Origin: JALRAP01 sp046302815
GTDB taxonomy: Bacteria; Bacteroidota; Bacteroidia; AKYH767-A; OLB10
DNA: 64,000 nucleotides
Direction: 5' to 3'
Assembly: GCA_046302815.1 (NCBI GenBank)
Contig: JBKCHO010000145.1
Coordinates: 1 to 64,000, forward strand
A program made the position numbers and the translations under genes. Below, piece after piece: positions 9,774 through 18,470 of this stretch. The notes beneath the pieces are model-generated. The model searched no databases. It worked only from the letters and a program-made list of their open reading frames with translations, and was not told the origin of the DNA. Within the stretch, counting starts at the first letter, position 1. Each line of letters opens with the position of its first letter.

Positions 9774-11015
9774 TTAGCGAAGCTTCAAGGTTACTATACT
9801 TAGAACCGCCAACATGATTCCAACAATCCAGAACCGAGTGACTATTTTGGATTCATGATATCCCAGTTTCTGATAATGATGGTGTAACGGGGACATTTTG
9901 AATATCCGCCTACCTTCACCGAATTTGCGTTTTGTGTATTTGAAATAGCTTACCTGCATCATCACCGAAAGATTTTCCACAAGGAAAATCCCACAAATCA
10001 CAGGTATCATCAATTCCTTTCGTATGGCGATGGCAAATACAGCTATGATTCCGCCTAGAGCAAGACTGCCCGTGTCTCCCATAAATACTTGAGCAGGATA
10101 TGCGTTGAACCACAGAAAGCCTACACATGCACCTACGAATGCGCTCATGAAGACCATCAACTCTCCTGTTTCCGGTATATACATGATGTTGAGATAATCT
10201 GAAAAAATGGTGTTGCCTGAAACATAGGCAAAGACCGCAAGGGTTACTCCGATGATAGCAGATGTACCCGTAGCCAAGCCATCAATCCCATCGGTAATGT
10301 TGGCACCGTTCGATACTGCGGTCACAATAAGAATTACAACAAGAATGAAAATAACCCATACATAGCGCCCACTTTCATCTCCAAACAAGGAGGATATCAT
10401 CCGATAGTCGAATTCATTATCCTTGAAAAACGGAATGGTTGTTTTAGTCGACTTGGTATCAAAGTTTCCTGAGGCTTCAGATCGGTTTTCTGTGATTGAA
10501 ACCGATACAACGACATTATCTTGTTTGACGCTGTTCTGACGAACCACCACATCATCATGAAAGTATAGCACAGAACCTACAATAAGTCCCAAGCCAACTT
10601 GTCCGATAATTTTAAATCGACCGGCTAATCCCTCTTTATCCTTTTTGAAAACCTTTATGTAATCATCCAAAAAGCCGATTACTCCAAGCCAAACGGTAGA
10701 AACAATCATCAAGATGACATAAATATTATCCAACCTAGCCAGTAAAAATGTTGGAATAAGAATGGCAGACAAGATGATTAAACCGCCCATAGTGGGTGTA
10801 CCTTTTTTCTGCGCTTGTCCATCCAAACCCAGATCCCTGATAGTCTCACCCACCTGTTTCTTCAGAAGCAAACGAATGATAGGCTTTCCGAGGAAAAGGG
10901 TAATGAACAATGAAATGATGATAGCCATTGCCGCCCGGAAGGAAATAAATCGGAAAACTCCGGCTCCGGGTATATCCCAGACACGATCTAAATATTCAAA
11001 GAGATAATACAACAT
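9774..11015 (-). CDS. mraY: Phospho-MurNAc-pentapeptide transferase MraY
   Basis: MraY moves phospho-MurNAc-pentapeptide to undecaprenyl phosphate, forming lipid I in the inner membrane. The protein has about ten membrane segments, a cytoplasmic GFLDDYIKV motif (near residue 112), the NITDGIDGLA catalytic motif and the PLHHHYQK segment near the end. At 413 residues it is about 50 longer than E. coli MraY; the extra length is a hydrophilic loop at about residues 155-225, rich in Val/Ser/Thr, which I believe is typical of Bacteroidota MraY. It shares one base with the end of murE. Confidence 0.96.
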   Translation of the reverse strand: MLYYLFEYLDRVWDIPGAGVFRFISFRAAMAIIISLFITLFLGKPIIRLLLKKQVGETIRDLGLDGQAQKKGTPTMGGLIILSAILIPTFLLARLDNIYVILMIVSTVWLGVIGFLDDYIKVFKKDKEGLAGRFKIIGQVGLGLIVGSVLYFHDDVVVRQNSVKQDNVVVSVSITENRSEASGNFDTKSTKTTIPFFKDNEFDYRMISSLFGDESGRYVWVIFILVVILIVTAVSNGANITDGIDGLATGTSAIIGVTLAVFAYVSGNTIFSDYLNIMYIPETGELMVFMSAFVGACVGFLWFNAYPAQVFMGDTGSLALGGIIAVFAIAIRKELMIPVICGIFLVENLSVMMQVSYFKYTKRKFGEGRRIFKMSPLHHHYQKLGYHESKIVTRFWIVGIMLAVLSIVTLKLR

Positions 11016-12478
11016 CAGCTTTCGAAAATCTTAAACGAGTCCACTAACACTTGTCTATCATCAAAAGGGTATTTGACTCCGTTTACCTCTTGATATTTTT
11101 CATGCCCCTTACCTGCAACGAGAATGATATCACCAGATGATGCCAAACTGCAAGCCAATCGAAGCGCCTCTTTTCTATCGGAAACAGCCACAGCTTTGCG
11201 GAAATTTGATGGAGCCACACCAGATCTTATCTCTTCTATAATTGTTTCTGGATTTTCCGAGCGTGGATTGTCTGATGTGAAAATCACCTTATCGCTAAGT
11301 TCAGTTGCAATACGACCCATTACCGGTCTCTTCGACTTATCCCTATCTCCTCCACATCCTACTACGGTAATGACGGTCTCATTGCCGGTGCGCAAATCTT
11401 TAATAGTATTGAGCACATTCATCAGGGCATCGGGCGTATGGGCATAATCCACTATGCCTGTTACATTGTTACTAGATATGACATAGTCGAAGCGACCCTC
11501 CACCGATTCCAAGTTGCTTAACGCGGTTAGAACCGATAACTTATCCTGTCCGAGCATCACAGCAACTGCATAAACAGCAGTTATATTATAGGCATTGAAG
11601 GATCCGATAAGGCGACAAAGCACCTCTTGGCCGTCTATTCCCAGCATCAAACCACCAAATGTGTTTTCAATGATCCTACACTTGAAATCTGCCATTCCCT
11701 TCAATCCATATGAACGGATTTTTGCTCTGCAATTCTGGACCATAACACCTCCGTTCCGATCATCCATATTGTAAAGAGCAAACGCTTCGGAGCCGAGCAT
11801 ATCGAAAAATCCTTTCTTAGCTCTGATATATTCATCAAATGTCTTGTGGTAATCCAAGTGGTCGTGTGTGATGTTGGTGAATACACCCCCAGCGAACTGT
11901 ATGCCGGCAACCCTGTGCTGAACTACGGCATGCGAACTAACCTCCATGAAACAATACTCGCAACCGTCATCGACCATCATTGATAAAAGTCGGTTCAAAC
12001 GGATTGGGTCAGGAGTAGTATGTGTTGAAGGAATTACCTGCTGATTGACTCGGTTCTCGACCGTCGATATCAGTCCGCAAGGAAAACCAAGTTCCATGAA
12101 AAGCCTGTACAGAAGTGTGACAGATGTTGTTTTGCCGTTTGTGCCAGTAACGCCGACCAACTTCAATTTAGATGATGGATCATCATAATAATTAGAAGCA
12201 ATGTAGGCTAATGCAATAGAAGTATCAGCAACCTTGGCATAGGTGACTCCTTCCTCCAATCTTTCCGGCAAGCTTTCACAAACTACTGCCTTAGCGCCGG
12301 ATTGGACCGCCTGATTAATAAACGAATGGCCATCAACACGAGTACCTCTAACCGCAACAAACAAATCTCCCGAAGAGACTTCATTAGAATTGAAAGTAAC
12401 CGTATTAATGTCGATGGATGTGTCGCCCACCACCTCCAACAGTCCAGACTTATATAGTACTTCTTTAAGCTGCCTCAT
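11015..12478 (-). CDS. murE: UDP-MurNAc-tripeptide synthetase, meso-DAP-adding
   Basis: MurE adds the third stem-peptide residue. The P-loop GTNGKTTS is at residues 112-119, and the substrate-selecting motif DNPR is at 403-406; that motif is characteristic of enzymes that use meso-diaminopimelate rather than lysine, so a Gram-negative DAP-type wall is predicted. Length (487) is normal. The gene abuts ftsI without a gap and overlaps mraY by one base. There is no murF next to it, unlike in E. coli. Confidence 0.97.
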   Translation of the reverse strand: MRQLKEVLYKSGLLEVVGDTSIDINTVTFNSNEVSSGDLFVAVRGTRVDGHSFINQAVQSGAKAVVCESLPERLEEGVTYAKVADTSIALAYIASNYYDDPSSKLKLVGVTGTNGKTTSVTLLYRLFMELGFPCGLISTVENRVNQQVIPSTHTTPDPIRLNRLLSMMVDDGCEYCFMEVSSHAVVQHRVAGIQFAGGVFTNITHDHLDYHKTFDEYIRAKKGFFDMLGSEAFALYNMDDRNGGVMVQNCRAKIRSYGLKGMADFKCRIIENTFGGLMLGIDGQEVLCRLIGSFNAYNITAVYAVAVMLGQDKLSVLTALSNLESVEGRFDYVISSNNVTGIVDYAHTPDALMNVLNTIKDLRTGNETVITVVGCGGDRDKSKRPVMGRIATELSDKVIFTSDNPRSENPETIIEEIRSGVAPSNFRKAVAVSDRKEALRLACSLASSGDIILVAGKGHEKYQEVNGVKYPFDDRQVLVDSFKIFES

Positions 12479-14593
12479 TCAACCAAGCTGTATCGTAATT
12501 TCTTTTCCTTTTTCCACTTTAGTTCCAGGTGAAATGGATTGGCGCAAGACCGAACCACGACCAGAAACCCTAATTTGTAATCCTGTCGATTCAAGAAGAA
12601 AAATAGCATCTCTCAATCCCATTCCTGTAACATCCGGAACAACTCCCACACCCGACTGCCTATCCTTAAGTTCGATTTTACTTTGGTTAGGTGTACAGTT
12701 GGACCATTCACCAACAGTCTCGGCTTTACTCAATGGTATACCCAATTTGGATAATGCAGCTGCGGTTGATTGCGTATTTCCACTTTTAACCATTGGCATA
12801 TTCATGGCCAAGGGGCCAGTCGCATTCAAACTAGGATGTAGTTCAATGGAGGTGGAATAAACCTTATCGGCAATTTCCTTAAAAATCGGAGCAGCTACTT
12901 GTGATGCATAATAGAGATTGTTGTTAGGAGCATAAACCACAACAATGCAACTATACCTAGGATTATCTGCAGGGAAATAGCCTACAAACGATGCCTGATA
13001 TCTCTTTTTGCCAACCTGATATCCGTCGGATTTAGATGCGATGACTGCCGTTCCAGTTTTACCAGCCACCTTATATTGCGCATGTTTTAATCTAGTAGCC
13101 GTTCCGTTTTCAACCACTCCTTCAAGCATGGCTCGTGCATTTTCCAGAGTTTGATCTGAAGCGATTTTCTCGCGCATAACTTGCGTAGTGAACTTTTGTG
13201 TGGCTACGCCCTTGTTTCGGATTTCCCGTACCAATAGTGGTTTCACCATCTTGCCGTTGTTAGCAACTGCATTGTAGAAAGTCAATATTTGCAAAGGCGT
13301 GAATTGCGACTCATATCCAATGGACAAATAGGGCAATGAAAGCTTTGACCATCTTTTAAATCCAGTGCTGTTGATGAACGGTGCACCCTCGCCTTTGATT
13401 TGCAAATCAAGTTTGTCTGTCAAACCAAATGACTTGATGCGATCAACAAAAGATTGCGGATTTTTCTGATAATGCCTGTTAACCATTTTCGAAATACCGA
13501 CATTGGAACTTTGCTCGAACACTTCTTTCATGGTAATTTTTCCATAACCACCTTCCTTGGAATCCTTGAGTACCCTGTCGTAATACCTAATGATTCCGCC
13601 TTGCGTGTCAACAGAGTCGTCAGGAGAAATGTAACCGTCCTCCATAAGAGCCATCATTGTTGCCAGCTTGAATGTTGATCCTTGCTCCGTACTTTGACCG
13701 ATGGCGAAATTGTAGGTCTCGCGGTACTTATCTTCTCCGACCCTTTCCAAATTGGCAATGGCGAGCACTGCTCCGGTTTGTACCTCCATCAATATGGCGC
13801 ATCCTTTGTCTGCTTTGTGGTCATTGAGTTGGCGCTCGAGAGCACTTTCAGCCACATCCTGAAGATTCAGGTCAATGGTTGTGATGACATCCTGCCCATC
13901 TTGAGGCTCGATTTCATTTTCATCATTGAGCGGCTTCCATACATTGCCAGATATTTTCTGCATGAGCCTAACACCAGTGTTCCCCTTTAGATATTCATCA
14001 AAGGAGCCTTCGATGCCAACCGCGCCTACACCTTCGATCTTGTAGCCAATTGTTCGGTCAGCCAATACGGCAAAGGGCTTCACTCGTTTGTTCTTGACTT
14101 CTGCAATCAAGCCGCCCTTGTACCTTCCGGCTCGGAAAACGGGGAGCTTGTATAACTGTTGTTGTTGGGCATGTGAAACATTCTTCTTCAAAGGGTAGTA
14201 CCTTTTACCAGGACCAGGCCTTCTCGCCTCTCTAAGCAATCTTTTATATTCACTTGCACTTCTATCACCAAGGATTCGGGATAGACCCAAAGACATGGAA
14301 TCCAAACCCTCGTTGAACATCTCCTTGGTAATGGTTTCAACCTGTAAATCGAGATACAGGTCGTATGTAGGTACTGATGTCGCCAACAAACTACCGTCAG
14401 CTGAATATATGTTACCTCTGGAGGGTTCTATTTTGGTTGTTTTTGTAGTAAGGCTGTCCGCAATCGCTCTCAGCTCCTCACCTCGAACATTCTGGGTGTG
14501 CCATATTTTTCCAACTATGGAAATGCCAAAAAGGCACATAAGTCCAAAGAGGACATAGACCCTTAAGAGAATATCCTTTTTAGTTTCTCCCAT
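12479..14593 (-). CDS. ftsI: Septal transpeptidase FtsI/PBP3 with C-terminal PASTA domain
   Basis: FtsI is the class B penicillin-binding protein that cross-links septal peptidoglycan. A single membrane anchor lies at about residues 11-29, followed by the PBP dimerisation domain. The transpeptidase motifs are SxxK (STFK, 306-309), SxN (SSN, 362-364) and KTG (512-514). A PASTA domain at about 640-704 (VPDVTGMGLRDA to the end) is added, as in many Bacteroidota and Gram-positive PBPs but not in E. coli PBP3. The start overlaps the end of ftsL by 31 bp. It pairs functionally with FtsW from the same operon. Confidence 0.96.
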   Translation of the reverse strand: MGETKKDILLRVYVLFGLMCLFGISIVGKIWHTQNVRGEELRAIADSLTTKTTKIEPSRGNIYSADGSLLATSVPTYDLYLDLQVETITKEMFNEGLDSMSLGLSRILGDRSASEYKRLLREARRPGPGKRYYPLKKNVSHAQQQQLYKLPVFRAGRYKGGLIAEVKNKRVKPFAVLADRTIGYKIEGVGAVGIEGSFDEYLKGNTGVRLMQKISGNVWKPLNDENEIEPQDGQDVITTIDLNLQDVAESALERQLNDHKADKGCAILMEVQTGAVLAIANLERVGEDKYRETYNFAIGQSTEQGSTFKLATMMALMEDGYISPDDSVDTQGGIIRYYDRVLKDSKEGGYGKITMKEVFEQSSNVGISKMVNRHYQKNPQSFVDRIKSFGLTDKLDLQIKGEGAPFINSTGFKRWSKLSLPYLSIGYESQFTPLQILTFYNAVANNGKMVKPLLVREIRNKGVATQKFTTQVMREKIASDQTLENARAMLEGVVENGTATRLKHAQYKVAGKTGTAVIASKSDGYQVGKKRYQASFVGYFPADNPRYSCIVVVYAPNNNLYYASQVAAPIFKEIADKVYSTSIELHPSLNATGPLAMNMPMVKSGNTQSTAAALSKLGIPLSKAETVGEWSNCTPNQSKIELKDRQSGVGVVPDVTGMGLRDAIFLLESTGLQIRVSGRGSVLRQSISPGTKVEKGKEITIQLG

Positions 14594-15000
14594 AAGGTTG
14601 GTTCTTCTTGTTTGTTTGTACTAGATGCCATGACAATTTTCATCGGAGCTGTTTGCGATTCACGAATACCGAACGGTTCAGACATGCGAGCCACTTCAGA
14701 CTGCTTGCTGGTAAACATCAAATCCGATTTGCCAGAAATATATTCGGTTCGAAGAGCTTTTAACTCCTTACCTGTCTTATCGATTTCTCTGATTACCCTT
14801 TCCGCCTCATAACTATTCGATATGTAAAGAATAGCCAATCCCATCAGGAAGAAAACGAAAGGCATAGCAGCTACAAGCCCTTCTTTTGAAAAAATGCCGA
14901 AAGCGTACATCAGCTTGATGAACCTGCTGTTTGAAGATCCACCCTCCCTACTTTGGGAAGTATGAACCTGTGAATTGTCGCTCCTCTTGACCCTGTTCAT
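14563..15000 (-). CDS. ftsL: FtsL-like cell division protein
   Basis: This 145-residue protein starts at the Met of MNRVKRSDNSQ, 4 bp after rsmH; an upstream in-frame start would overlap rsmH and adds no recognisable residues. It has a basic hydrophilic N-terminus, one membrane segment at about residues 42-62 (LVAAMPFVFFLMGLAILYI), then a likely coiled-coil stretch (EAERVIREIDKTGKELKALR). Size, topology and location between rsmH and ftsI identify it as the FtsL equivalent, a periplasmic partner of FtsQ/FtsB and FtsWI. The sequence itself is poorly conserved, so identity is partly positional. Confidence 0.85.
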   Translation of the reverse strand: MNRVKRSDNSQVHTSQSREGGSSNSRFIKLMYAFGIFSKEGLVAAMPFVFFLMGLAILYISNSYEAERVIREIDKTGKELKALRTEYISGKSDLMFTSKQSEVARMSEPFGIRESQTAPMKIVMASSTNKQEEPTLWEKLKRIFS

Positions 15001-15004
15001 TTGT

Positions 15005-15907
15005 TCAAACTTTGATTGCGGCACGCAACCGGGCACTGCGTGACCTTGGATTGGTTTGTATCTCTTGTTGGCTTGGCGCGATGGCTTTTCGAGTTATGGG
15101 TTGGTAGACCAGGCCTATTCTGTTTCCGTACACATCCCTGTTATCTACACCATCTACATTACCTGTGTTGATCATGTTCTTCACCATCCTATCCTCCAAC
15201 GAATGGTATGACATCACAACCAACCGACCTCTTGGAGCAAGAACCCTGGTCGACTGTTCAAGCAAAGCCCTTAGAGCTTCCATCTCTGCATTCACCTCAA
15301 TTCTTAATGCTTGGAAAACCTGGGCAAGCCAAGTGTTTGCCTCTTTTGGGGGCATCAAAGGTTTGATGCAACGCATCAAATCGTGGGAATCATTGAACGG
15401 CGCCGATCGCCTTGTATTCACGATTGCTGCAGCGAGTGTTTTTGAATTGCGCACCTCTCCATAGTTTGAAAAAATTCGCACAAGGTCCTTTTCGGAGTAG
15501 GTATTAACTACTTCAAGGGCGGTGGCGTGCTCCCTGTTATCCATTCGCATATCAAGGTCATGGTCGAAGCGGATGGAGAACCCTCGTTCAGGCACATCGA
15601 ACTGGTGCGATGACACTCCGAGATCGGCCAGGATTCCGCTGACGGGCAGCAATCCGATTTCACCGAGTCTTTTTTCCATCTGGCTGAAGTTGTCCCTTAT
15701 GAGTGTGAATCTGCTATCATCAATGGCATTGGCAAGAGCGTCTTCATCCCTGTCGAATGCAACCAGTTTGTCTTCGGGTCCCAGCATAGCCAAAATAGCT
15801 TTGGAATGTCCGCCCCCTCCAAAAGTTGCATCCACATAAACCCCGCCTCTGTTGCAGTCCAGTGCTTCCAAGCACTCATGCAGCATTACGGGCACATGGT
15901 AAGACAT
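15005..15907 (-). CDS. rsmH: 16S rRNA (cytosine-1402 N4)-methyltransferase
   Basis: RsmH methylates C1402 of 16S rRNA in the ribosomal P site using S-adenosylmethionine. The SAM-binding motif VDATFGGGGHS is at residues 25-35, and SHQFDVPERGFSIR and the C-terminal NPRSRSARLRA are diagnostic. Length (300) is normal. It overlaps mraZ by one base, in the usual mraZ-rsmH-ftsL order. Confidence 0.97.
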   Translation of the reverse strand: MSYHVPVMLHECLEALDCNRGGVYVDATFGGGGHSKAILAMLGPEDKLVAFDRDEDALANAIDDSRFTLIRDNFSQMEKRLGEIGLLPVSGILADLGVSSHQFDVPERGFSIRFDHDLDMRMDNREHATALEVVNTYSEKDLVRIFSNYGEVRNSKTLAAAIVNTRRSAPFNDSHDLMRCIKPLMPPKEANTWLAQVFQALRIEVNAEMEALRALLEQSTRVLAPRGRLVVMSYHSLEDRMVKNMINTGNVDGVDNRDVYGNRIGLVYQPITRKAIAPSQQEIQTNPRSRSARLRAAIKV

Positions 15908-16365
15908 CAGACCTCGTCGTTGTTGTCGTCGCCGAAAATTTCCTCTGCCAGGTTTGCATAACGCTCTGCATCATCGGATGTGGGAATTCGGAAACGGTCT
16001 TTGGACCAGATCTCGATCTTGCTGCCGTAGGTGGATATGACCACCTCCTTACCCAACCCGGCCCAATCCTGAAGATGTTTAGGAATGAGCATGCGACCGG
16101 TATTGTCAAGGATCAACTCGGTGGCACCATTTGCAAAAAACCTTTGGTATTCGCGAACCAGCTTTTTATTGGAGTTGAGTTTGTTTATGCGCTCCGATTC
16201 CTTGATCCACAAAGGGTAAGGAGTCATAGCAACACAATTCTCAAATCCGCGATTCAATACAAACCGATCCTGCATTTCCGTAGGAAGCTGGCGTCGAAGA
16301 CCTATAGGAACCATTATCCGTCCCTTGTCGTCAACCTTTACTTCGAATTCGCCGATCAGTTGCAT
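15907..16365 (-). CDS. mraZ: Transcriptional regulator MraZ
   Basis: MraZ is a small DNA-binding protein with two SpoVT-AbrB-like halves; each half here carries the family-type core (GEFEVKVDDKGRIMVP at the start, ATELILDNTGRMLIP in the second). In other bacteria it binds direct repeats upstream of its own gene and represses the dcw operon. It is the first gene of the cluster, and candidate operator repeats lie 80 bp upstream. The tail is acidic (DDNNDEV). Length (152) is typical. Confidence 0.95.
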   Translation of the reverse strand: MQLIGEFEVKVDDKGRIMVPIGLRRQLPTEMQDRFVLNRGFENCVAMTPYPLWIKESERINKLNSNKKLVREYQRFFANGATELILDNTGRMLIPKHLQDWAGLGKEVVISTYGSKIEIWSKDRFRIPTSDDAERYANLAEEIFGDDNNDEV

Positions 16366-16444
16366 TTCGCTTGGTTGGTTTTTTGCTTTCTCAAAGTGCT
16401 GACCTACAGCTCACAGCCTTTGAGGTGGGTAAAGGTAGAAAAAG

Positions 16445-16464
16445 TATTTCCACTTTTTACCACT
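16445..16464 (-). promoter_or_regulatory. Candidate MraZ operator (tandem AGTGG repeats)
   Basis: On the minus strand two 10-bp units, AGTGGTAAAA and AGTGGAAATA, stand head to tail at exactly one helical turn spacing. A third, degenerate unit (AAGGGCTTTT) precedes them. MraZ in other phyla binds three or more short GTGG/TGGG-type direct repeats with 10-bp spacing upstream of mraZ, so position and spacing fit autoregulation. The rest of the 303-bp region 16366-16668 holds a weak -7-like TTGATTTG (16507-16514, minus), a full TATTTTTG match (16566-16573, minus) without a paired -33, and the divergent promoter below. Confidence 0.5.
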
Positions 16465-16638
16465 AAAAGCCCTTTTTGTTGATAATTTTTCTGGATGAGG
16501 GTAAAACAAATCAATCTTTGTCCAATCACAAAACCTTATACTAATTGATTTAACGGAAGTTTCATCAAAAATATTGCTTGGTTAATAGGGTGGTAGAAAG
16601 TGTGTAAATATTTAATAGCTGTTCAAAACCCAATTCCT

Positions 16639-16646
16639 TACTTTTG
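16639..16646 (+). promoter_or_regulatory. Bacteroidota -7 element (TACTTTTG)
   Basis: TACTTTTG matches the Bacteroidota sigma-A -7 consensus TAnnTTTG and lies 22 bp before the ATG of the acyltransferase gene. No clear TTG -33 element is seen at the usual distance. It would drive the acyltransferase pair and engB, divergent from the dcw operon. Confidence 0.45.
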
Positions 16647-16668
16647 AATCCAAAGCAGAGCCTGGAAG

Positions 16669-17511
16669 ATGGAAAGCCCTGAAAACAAAGTACTTATTGA
16701 TATTGACAAGGTTTTTAAATCAAAAAACCCTAGGCTTTATGCGCTTTTACCTGGTTTATTTTTCAGTTGGCTGAAGAGAACTGTCCATCAAGATGAAATC
16801 AATGATTTTATTTTAAGAAATGGCCATCTATATGATTTCGAGTTTGTTAAGGCTATTTTGATGGAGTTTGGCGCTACCGTTGAAGTTCAAGGATTGGATC
16901 ACATTCCAACATCTGGGGGATTTGTGGTGGCCGCCAACCATCCCTTGGGTGGATTGGATGCGATGGCTCTGCTAGGTAGCGTAGGCCAAAAGCGATCGGA
17001 TGTCCGTTTCATCGTTAACGACATACTGCTCAAATTGGAGAATCTGAAGGGTCTTTTCATAGGTGTAAATAAGCATGGTCGTAATGATGCTCAAATACAC
17101 AAAAGCCTCGATGAGCTCTATGCATCCGGAAGTGGCGTTTTGATTTTCCCAGCAGGCATGGTGTCCAGGAAAAAACAGGGAACAATCCGTGACCTGGAAT
17201 GGAAAAAAAGCTTCATCATTAAATCCAAGAAAAACGGCATACCCGTTATTCCAGCATTCATTGATGGAGAGAACTCTCCGTTTTTTTACAATCTTTCTAA
17301 TATCAGAACCAGCATAGGAATCAAAGCCAACATTGAAATGCTTTACCTACCTGACGAGATGTACAGGCAAAAGGGCAAAACCATTCGTATTATATTTGGC
17401 AAACCCGTACCAAGCACATCGCTCGAAAACCCATCCAATGAGAGAGAGTGGGCGGACAAAATCAAAAGCATGGTTTATGAATTGGAATCTAACCTCAAGC
17501 CTCAGAAGTAA
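16669..17511 (+). CDS. Lysophospholipid-type O-acyltransferase (GlsA/OlsA-like)
   Basis: The 280-residue protein belongs to the PlsC-like acyltransferase fold. It has the catalytic His/Asp block NHPLGGLD at residues 90-97 and a second conserved block FPAGMVSR at 160-167. The extra glycine pair in the first block and the 21-bp spacing to a GNAT N-acyltransferase are what one expects of the O-acylating half of an aminolipid system (OlsA in ornithine lipids, GlsA in glycine lipids of Bacteroides). A general glycerophosphate acyltransferase is the alternative. The gene opens a plus-strand operon with the next two genes. Confidence 0.8.
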   Translation: MESPENKVLIDIDKVFKSKNPRLYALLPGLFFSWLKRTVHQDEINDFILRNGHLYDFEFVKAILMEFGATVEVQGLDHIPTSGGFVVAANHPLGGLDAMALLGSVGQKRSDVRFIVNDILLKLENLKGLFIGVNKHGRNDAQIHKSLDELYASGSGVLIFPAGMVSRKKQGTIRDLEWKKSFIIKSKKNGIPVIPAFIDGENSPFFYNLSNIRTSIGIKANIEMLYLPDEMYRQKGKTIRIIFGKPVPSTSLENPSNEREWADKIKSMVYELESNLKPQK

Positions 17512-17532
17512 GTTGCTATTTCATCACACCCA

Positions 17533-18465
17533 ATGAAAGAACTCATAGCACCTATAGATCGGACACTATTGGAGAGCGAATTGAATGATTGGCTGTTCAT
17601 CAGGGATACAAATAATGGATCAAACAAAATATTCATAGTCGACGCATACAATGCGCCTAACACGCTCAAAGAGATAGGAAGATTAAGAGAACTTACTTTC
17701 CGTAACGCTGGTGGAGGAACTGGGCTAGATTGTGATTTGGATGAATACGATACATCCGGAACCGTATATAGCCAATTGATTGTGTGGAATCCGATAGATC
17801 GGGAGATAATTGGCGGATACCGCTTCATCGAATGTGGTCGAGCCGACCGGAATCCAGATGGTGGAATACGCCTTGCCACTGCTGAGTTGTTTTCCTTCTC
17901 CGAGAAGTTCATCAATGAATACATGCCATACACCATTGAATTGGGAAGGTCGTTCGTACAGCCCCGATATCAACCATCAAGTGAGAACAGAAAAGGACTG
18001 TTCTCATTGGATAATCTCTGGGACGGATTAGGAGCCATCATCGTTGACTACCCTCACATCAAGTATTTCTTCGGGAAGGTTACCATGTACTCCCAATTTG
18101 ATGGCATGGCTCGAGATTATATCCTTTCATTCATAAACCACCTTTTCCCTGACAACGAAAAACTGGCTAACCCATTACATCCTTTACCGGTGATAAACGA
18201 CATGTCGGCATTCATGAGCGAAATCGATGGACTGCCTTACAAGGATGCTCATCGCATATTGAACGGGAAAGTGCGTGATAGGGGCGAAAACATTCCTCCA
18301 CTTTTCAATTCATACATGAATCTCTCCTCCACCATGAAAACATTTGGGACCTCCAGAAACAACCATTTTGGAGATGTGGAAGAGACCGGTATCCTTGTGA
18401 CCATTGCTGACATTTACGACTCTAAGAAGGATAGACACATCGTTTCTTATAAAAAGGCTCCTTAA
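17533..18465 (+). CDS. GNAT-family N-acyltransferase (GlsB/OlsB-like)
   Basis: This 310-residue protein resembles the acyl-ACP-dependent GNAT proteins often labelled hemolysin. Visible features are RLRELTFRNAGGGTG near residue 50, the YDTSGTVYSQLIVWNP block, IIGGYRF, and ELGRSFVQPRYQ, which form the acyl-CoA/ACP-binding half of the fold. In Bacteroidota homologues (GlsB) the enzyme N-acylates glycine, the first step to glycine lipids and flavolipin-like serine-glycine lipids; the O-acyltransferase just upstream would add the second chain. The amino-acid substrate cannot be read from sequence. It is 5 bp before engB. Confidence 0.78.
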   Translation: MKELIAPIDRTLLESELNDWLFIRDTNNGSNKIFIVDAYNAPNTLKEIGRLRELTFRNAGGGTGLDCDLDEYDTSGTVYSQLIVWNPIDREIIGGYRFIECGRADRNPDGGIRLATAELFSFSEKFINEYMPYTIELGRSFVQPRYQPSSENRKGLFSLDNLWDGLGAIIVDYPHIKYFFGKVTMYSQFDGMARDYILSFINHLFPDNEKLANPLHPLPVINDMSAFMSEIDGLPYKDAHRILNGKVRDRGENIPPLFNSYMNLSSTMKTFGTSRNNHFGDVEETGILVTIADIYDSKKDRHIVSYKKAP

Positions 18466-18470
18466 GAAGC

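Noticed and set aside
15826..16482. 218-codon plus-strand frame across rsmH and mraZ
   Set aside because: It is antisense to two well-identified genes, with composition expected of a shadow frame.
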